Assembly: GCF_004664715.2 (NCBI RefSeq) | Contig: NC_051068.1 | Coordinates: 9,725,298 to 9,789,297, forward strand | Direction of reading: 5' to 3' | Origin: Peromyscus leucopus | Lineage: Eukaryota > Chordata > Mammalia > Rodentia > Cricetidae | Length of the DNA stretch: 64,000 nt | In this document: positions 58,636 to 64,000 of the stretch, piece after piece | Position numbering within the stretch: position 1 is the stretch's first letter | How the letters are laid out: each line of letters opens with the position of its first letter | The notes under the pieces: generated by a model | What the model saw: the letters and a program-made list of their open reading frames with translations, nothing else | What the model was told of the DNA's origin: nothing | The model's database searches: none | Program-made: the position numbers and the translations under genes

Positions 58636-58835
58636 TGTTGTTTTTCGAGGCAGGGTTTCTCTGTGTAACTTTGGAACCTGTCCTGGAACTCCTTCTTATG
58701 AAGCCAGCAAGGTAGTTCAGGGCTCTTGCCATTAAGCCAGAACACGAGTTCCAACCACGAGCACACGTGGAGAGATTATTCCTGGAACTTGTCCTCTGAC
58801 CTCCACAGGAAGACAGGACACACACACACATTTAA
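58636..58835 (-). mobile_element. B1 fragment followed by a B2-like fragment
   Basis: 58636-58692 is the 3' half of a reverse B1 of an older cricetid subtype ('aactttggaacctgtcctgg'). 58693-58835 has forward B2-like blocks ('gccagcaaggtagttcaggg', 'cttgtcctctgacctccaca') and an (AC)n end. Confidence 0.55.
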
Positions 58836-59590
58836 AAATTTTCAAATGTAATTAATACCCTTTCTAAAACTAAAAACATTTCCTCAAGTTCCCGAACGTT
58901 TCAAAACGAGGACACAGTCAAAGTCCACAAGTTGTTTTGCTCCTTTAAGGCTAACGTTTTATCTTACAGGTTTCCAATCCAGTTGCAGGCACTTCTCATA
59001 GGCGTCAACCCGCAGTAACTAAGATCTTGATTCACAAACAAACGCTAGCCACAGGCCCTGCCAATGTGTGCTGCATAATACGTTCGTAAATGCAAAGCAC
59101 ACGCGGAACCACCTTTCGTGTGTCCTCTGTAACCATGGGTGCTATTTACCTCCGGGATTTGAGCAACAACGCCCTTATCAGATCACTTGCACAGTGGGGG
59201 ACGACGCGAGCGTGCTTACTTCTTGCAGCCAGGTGATGCGGTCGCCCAACTCCGCAGGAGAAGCTGCTTCAGCCCCCCCCGCTCCCCGGGGCGGTCCCCG
59301 AGCCAGCCGCCGCGCTCCAGTACCAACCGCCCGGCAGAGCCCAAGGTCCAGTCGCTGAGCCGGGGTGCGCCGGGCTCGGGTCGGAAAGCCAGCGAGGAAC
59401 GAGGCACACCCACCTCACCCCGGCCTGACGCCGAGGGCTGGGAAGCGCGGCGTGGGGGCCGGGCGCCCGTGGGACCCTGCCCCTCGTCCGCTCTGCTGAA
59501 GCCCACCGCTGGCGGCGTCACCCCGAGTCCCAGGAAGGGACGCCTCCGCGCAACGCAACCGTCAGCGGCCCCCGGGAGTCGCGCGCTCAC

Positions 59591-59660
59591 CTCAGCTCGC
59601 ACTCCTCAGCACCGGCGGAGCGCGGGTAGCTTCCAGCCGCCACCCCCGTGACTGCTCGAG
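59591..59660 (-). other. Gpr160: Candidate non-coding first exon of GPR160
   Basis: The 3' edge is set by the donor GAG|GTGAGC at 59591/59590. The 5' edge (transcription start) is unknown and placed arbitrarily inside the GC-box cluster. It would splice to the acceptor at 24309 directly or through further exons. Confidence 0.3.
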
Positions 59661-59695
59661 GGGCGGGGCCCCGCCCCGCTCGCCCCGCCCCGCTC

Positions 59696-60200
59696 GCCCC
59701 GCCCACCTCCGCTCCACTCGCCCTAGGTGAGTCCCAAGGGGCGGAGCCGCGCGTCGCTCGCCCCGCCCACCTCCGCTCCACACGCCCCAGGTGAGCCCCA
59801 AGGGGCGGAGCCGCGCGTCGATCGCCCCGCCCACCTCCGCTCGCCCCCGCCCACCTCCGCTCCACTCGCCTTAGGTGAGTCCCAAGGGGCGGAGCCGCGC
59901 GTCGCTCGCCCCGCCCACCTTCGCTCCACACGCCCCAGGTGAGCCCCCAAGGGGCGGAGCCTCGCGTCGTTCGCTCCGCCCACCTCCGCTCCACACGCCC
60001 CAGGTGAGCCCCCCCAAGGGGCGGAGCCGCGCGTCGATCGCCCCGCCCACCTCCGCTCGCCCCGCCCACCTTCGCTCCACACGCCCCAGGTGAGCCCCAA
60101 GGGGCGGAGCCGCGCGTCGCTCGCCCCGGCCACCTCCGCTCGCCCCGCCCACCTCCGCTCCACACGCCCCAGGTGAGCCCCAAGAGGCGGAGCCGCGCGT
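59696..60200 (+). repeat. GC-rich promoter minisatellite, 64/84-bp units, 7 copies
   Basis: 'ggtgag(c/t)cccaaggggcgg' starts at 59726, 59790, 59874, 59938, 60003, 60089 and 60172 (the last reads aagaggcgg). Spacings are 64, 84, 64, 65, 86 and 83. The long form carries an extra copy of about 20 bp of 'cgccccgcccacctccgct'. The upstream base context is CAG or TAG, so each unit holds a consensus-like splice donor on the + strand and GC boxes on both strands. Long open frames here on the - strand (59587-60225) are repeat translations rich in Arg/Gly/Ala and not a gene. Confidence 0.95.
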
Positions 60201-60299
60201 TCTCCCCTCCGCTCGCCCCGCCCATCCCACCCCTTCCTGTCCTAGGTTATTGCCAGAGTGATCTGGCTGCTCCTCTTTTCTTTCAGCCCAGCCAGGCCC

Positions 60300-61640
60300 G
60301 CAGCGCTCGGGGTAAACTGCCTGAGTCCACCGAGGTCGCCATCTGGCTCATACTGGAAAAAGCAGGCACTCCTTGACAGTGCGTAGGACGCCCCCTGCCT
60401 GCGAGGCGACCAGAGGCGGCCAAGGCTGCCACCCCGGGACGGCTGGAAAAGAGTTTGCAGAAGGTTGCAGGGTTTGGGGTGAAGGAGACCCCTTCCTGCT
60501 GCCAGATCTTGACGACCCAAGCCCAGCCTGAGGTGCTCCTAACACCACCTCTTGCTCTGCGGCCAGTTTCTCAAGTTTACCCTTGGCAACTGTTTGCAGA
60601 TAAGGATATTCCCAAGGCGACATGACTTGAGACGCATGCGCCACTTAACCAATTGCCTTAGTGCGCTATAAATCCTCATTTTTAAAAACCAAATCTGCAG
60701 AACATATCTTGTGTTTTTTTCTTTGCTGGCCAGTGTTAATTCAGTAAATATTTGTTGAGAACCTATGACTTGTTAGTTACTCAAAATATGACACGATTTT
60801 TCTCCCACTCCTCTCCAAGCAGATCCATGTTCCGGGTTGTAGTCTACGCCTTTCCGCCTCCCAGTTGGGCTGAACTGACCTTGCCAGGAACTCAGGAATG
60901 GATTGACAGGGTAGGTAGCAAAGGTCCCTCGGGTGTTACATGTGGGCTGTAAGGGGAACTGGGTGTGCCTGCCTCCCAGCTCAGAGGAGACATCCTGGAA
61001 AAAGGAGCGATGGATGAAATCAAGTGAGGCTGTGGAATGCTTCAGCCCAGAGGGGTGTGTGTCCCTTCCGTGTTGTGTCCCCCCCCCCTCACTCCCTTCA
61101 GAGAGAAGGTAGAGCATCAGAAATGGCTGGGAACCCTTTGCAGAGAGGAAGGGAGGGCAGGAGGTGTGTAGCCAGAGCATAGACCTAAGAAAGACAACAG
61201 TCACCATCTGCGGAGTGTGTACTTTAAAGAGGCCAGTAATACTTCTCTCTGAACTAGGTGTACAACCTTACGTGCTAGGCTAAACATATCCGGCAGTATG
61301 ATTCGGAAGGAGAGGTGCCTTGCTAGCATCAGGGCTGGGAGAAGTAGCTCGGAGGAGCCAGCCTACACGTTCATAGTGATGAAGTGATCCAGGAGGCAGA
61401 ATTGGTCTTCAAATGTTCCTAGCATTCCCAAGTATCCCCACATGCTCACTTTCTCCCCCCATTACCAAATTTCTTATCAACACTGTCCTGAGACTTTTCC
61501 CATCTAGCAGTGTTAGTGACTACATACTAGACTCCTCCCCTGAGCAGGATCCTGTTTGGGGAGCTGGTGGTGAGATTGTGACAGACCCATTGCTTCCCAG
61601 GTTCTCTCCTCTGGCCTCTTCTGCCTCACAAAATTCATCT
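60300..61640. other. No gene recognised
   Basis: CpG content falls off after about 60.45 kb. A poly-C run lies at 61079-61088. No exon or repeat family is clear. Confidence 0.5.
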
Positions 61641-61985
61641 GATGGTTAGCCTTCTTTGGCAACTTGATTGGATGTAGAGTCACCATGGAAACACACCCCT
61701 GAGTGTGTCTGGGAGGACATTTTTCTGAGAAGCTTCACAGAGGTGGGAAGACCCACCTTGAACGTAGGTGACACCATCCATGTGGACTGGGGTCTTAGAC
61801 TGAATGAAAGGGGGAAAAGAAGATGAGCTTTTATCTGTTTCCTGACTACACTGACTCCGCTCCTGCCACCTGCTTTCTAGCCATGATGCGCTGTATCCTG
61901 GAGACTGAGTCAGATAAGCCCTACCTGCTTATTTTGCCACAGGACAGAGAAATGAACTAAGATAGGTTCCCGAGCTCCTAGAATC
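61641..61985 (+). mobile_element. MT-like MaLR LTR
   Basis: 'gatggttagccttctttggc', 'caacttgattggatgtagag', 'gtgggaagacccaccttgaa' and the terminal 'agaaatgaactaaga' follow the MT (MTE-like) LTR order. Confidence 0.65.
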
Positions 61986-63368
61986 CTAGATCTGAGGCTT
62001 CTGTCCCAACCTTCTCACCTCTGAATTGTCAGATGTCTATGAGAGACAGACACTGTCTCAATAATTCCCCACCTCAACTTCTTGGAGCGTCCCACTCTCT
62101 TTCAGGGAGGCGATGTACCAAGCTCAAGTGCAGCCGATGCCATGGCTGGGGGAGCGCAGTCCACGTGGTTCTGGCCCTGGAGATGCAGAAGAAAGTCTGG
62201 GGAAGGCTTGCTTTCTTAAGGAAAACCTCCTCTTCTCTCCTCCGCCTTCCTTCCTGCTGTGAGCAGGGGTGGAACAGTAATCTTAGACTTAGAACAACAC
62301 TCGACAGAAAAGGGGCTTCACCCACCCTGACTGCTAGGATCAGGTTTCTCATGACAGGAGAAAAATAAACTCCTCCCTTGTGAAGCTCATGGTCAAGATA
62401 GTTTCACACAATTGAACACCTTAGCAGCAGGTAAGTTCTTTCAGAAGACAAGCCTAAAAATCATTCTAGGCTCCCTACCTAAAAGGTGTCATTGCAGAAA
62501 GAGGGGGTTTTCCAGCATCAGAAAGTCCAGGTTTTAGTTTCAGCTCTGCTGATTATGTTAGCTAATGATCTTGCCTACGTTTGTGAAATATTTTATATTG
62601 TAAAATCAAAAGCTATCATTAAAAAAATAAAGACCCATGATGATACATAGTGCTTAGCATATAAAAATGATTTATCAGTAATCATTGATACTCGTTTCCA
62701 ACCTCCACCAAATTTTTCTCTAGCAGAATTCAGCATCACCATTTTGTATAAACTGAGGACATGACCTCTCCAAGGTATGGCTGAGGGGAAGGTTATTGTA
62801 GATATGAGGGCGAGACCAGCCAGAAGCACCTGGAAGAATGGAAGGCAGGGAGAGAAAGTAGCAGACTGAGGACAGCAGACTGGGCCTGGCCAGGAGAGGA
62901 GAGGAGAGACAGATAAAGACAAAGAGGACTAAGAGAGGAAGACAGAAGAGAGGGGCAAAAGAGACGGAGGATAGCCGAAATAGCAGGGTTATACGGAGAA
63001 AAGAGAAGCCGGGGCCAGAGAAGTTCCTGTGACGGAGAAGTTCATGGCCAGGGAGGAGGCAGGAGGAGCTGGCACTGTGATACTAAAGGAGCCTGCAGGC
63101 CAGCATGTGGGCACCATAGATAGACATTTGTCCCTCTGCCCTTTGGTAGAGGGAACAGGCTTCACGCATTCTTTAGGAGTGCTGGCTTTTGTCTAACCAC
63201 CAGAATTTGGGGAGTGGAGTTTCCTTTAGATCTGACAATATTCATTTCCAGTTTCATCAATCTTTAGACAATTGCTTATTCAGATCTTAAATGTTTTTGC
63301 TACAGCAAGTTTCATTACACAGCACCAATGGCCTAGTACCTTTTAATTACATTTTGTGTCTGTGTGTG
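61986..63368. other. No gene recognised
   Basis: Includes a GA-rich segment at 62890-63010. No coding exon or repeat family that I can name. Confidence 0.45.
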
Positions 63369-63698
63369 TATGGTGATATTTTATTTGTACTGAAATGTAA
63401 TTTTAATTTTATGTTAATAAATAAAGTTGCCCTGGGGTCAGAGCTATTAGAGCCATAGCAAGAGCGTGGTGGTTAGAAGAGCTAGGTAGATTTCTGTGTG
63501 TTCAGGGATACAGCCAGTATTGGAGACATACGCCTTTAAGACCTGGAGGGCAGCTGGGCGGTGGTGGCGCACGCCTTTAATCCCAGCACTCGGGAGGCAG
63601 AGGCAGGCGGATCTCTGTGAGTTCGAGGCCAGCCTGGTCTCCAAAGCGAGTTCCAGGAAAGGCGCAAAGCTACACAGAGAAACCCTGTCTCGAAAAAC

Positions 63699-63738
<40 letters not shown>

Positions 63739-63976
63739 CCTGGAGGGCAGTACTTACAGGCAGTGATGAGGCAGTCATGTGGTTGGGTTTACAACCAATG
63801 AGAAGACAGAACAGAAAGACTATTTAAACACAGACAAACAGGAAGTAGCTCTCTCTCGAGGAAGTTAGGAGCACTGCAGGAGGTAAGAATTTATCTCTGA
63901 GCTCTGACCTTTCGGCTTTCTCTTTTACATTGGCTCTGTGTTTTTTATTTTAAAAAGACGATTGGTTACATCTACA
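63369..63976 (+). mobile_element. 5' LTR of an endogenous retrovirus running off the window
   Basis: Same family as 27131-27536, about 411 bp after removing a nested B1 and one duplication. It begins 'tatggtgatattttatttgt' and ends 'ggttacatctaca'. It differs from the 27-kb copy by an AATA insertion near 63419 and scattered substitutions. A tRNA-Lys-type primer-binding site follows at 63979, so this is an LTR with internal sequence after it and not a solo LTR. Confidence 0.88.
63554..63736 (+). mobile_element. Young B1 SINE inserted in the ERV LTR
   Basis: Full-length B1 with an A tail of more than 30, flanked by 'gacctggagggcag' at 63540-63553 and 63737-63750. The 27-kb LTR has the empty site, which confirms the boundaries. 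Confidence 0.97.
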
Positions 63977-63978
63977 TC

Positions 63979-63994
63979 TGGCGCCCAACGTGAC
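63979..63994 (+). promoter_or_regulatory. Retroviral primer-binding site
   Basis: TGGCGCCCAACGTGAC lies two bases after the LTR end. The first 14 bases match the PBS complementary to tRNA-Lys(1,2) used by several betaretrovirus-like elements; the remainder diverges. Confidence 0.8.
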
Positions 63995-64000
63995 AAGAAT

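Larger units (their letters stand above)
59180..60300 (-). promoter_or_regulatory. Gpr160: CpG island, probable GPR160 promoter
   Basis: The only dense CpG island in the window. It contains many GC boxes (ccccgccc and ggggcggag), no TATA-like sequence, and lies upstream of GPR160 on the correct side. On the - strand it has good donors at 59591/59590 (GCTGAG|GTGAGC) and 59220/59219 (GCAAGAA|GTAAGC) that could end non-coding first exons. Assignment to GPR160 is by position; a divergent transcript on the + strand is also possible. The SEC62 gene expected further right by human synteny is not in view. Confidence 0.65.

Noticed and set aside
59587..60225. Long - strand open frame (212 codons) and others in the CpG island, rich in Arg/Gly/Ala
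   Set aside because: They are translations of the GC-rich minisatellite, open in several frames at once because stop codons are rare at this composition; no domain is visible.

Overview
This is a mammalian nuclear genome window from a rodent, almost certainly a cricetid (New World mouse, vole or hamster group). The evidence is many B1, B2/B3, B4 and ID SINEs, rodent MaLR LTRs (ORR1-like and MT-like), rodent L1 3' ends, and B1 copies carrying the 'gcgcctttcctgg' / 'gggcggtggtggcgcacgcc' signature that I associate with cricetids rather than with mouse or rat. A Peromyscus-like genome is my best guess; the species cannot be fixed from sequence alone. There are no bacterial-type operons, CRISPR arrays or phage.

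Two protein-coding genes are supported, arranged tail to tail as in the human PHC3/GPR160 interval. On the + strand the last four coding exons of PHC3 (Polycomb PRC1 subunit, FCS zinc finger plus SAM domain) lie at 5071-5185, 7363-7495, 7586-7817 and 12935-13089. A long probable 3' UTR follows, ending near an AATAAA at 20875. On the - strand the single coding exon of GPR160 (orphan 7TM receptor, 336 aa) lies at 23230-24240. Its intron(s) and 5' non-coding exons should lie to the right, with a strong CpG island promoter candidate at about 59.2-60.3 kb.

Layout: 1-13 kb holds PHC3 introns and exons with old LTR, LINE and SINE insertions. 13-20.9 kb is the PHC3 3' UTR, which contains an ancient MER5A-like DNA transposon and a younger B1. 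20.9-22.8 kb is a short convergent intergenic gap with a 48-bp tandem duplication. 22.8-24.3 kb is the GPR160 terminal exon. 24.3-59.2 kb is repeat-rich sequence, probably the GPR160 5' intron: L1 fragments, MaLR LTRs, two solo ERV LTRs with perfect 6-bp target duplications, a 52-bp minisatellite and a near-perfect 123-bp inverted repeat. 59.2-60.3 kb is a CpG island containing a GC-rich minisatellite. 60.3-64 kb is intergenic and ends in an ERV LTR followed by a primer-binding site, so a provirus probably continues beyond the window.

I found no new multi-gene system. The most interesting non-textbook signals are the promoter minisatellite, in which each unit repeats a splice-donor-like motif and GC boxes; the minisatellite in the presumed GPR160 intron, in which each unit repeats acceptor-like motifs; the young inverted repeat at 47.6-48.0 kb; and the LTR pair at 27.1 and 63.4 kb.
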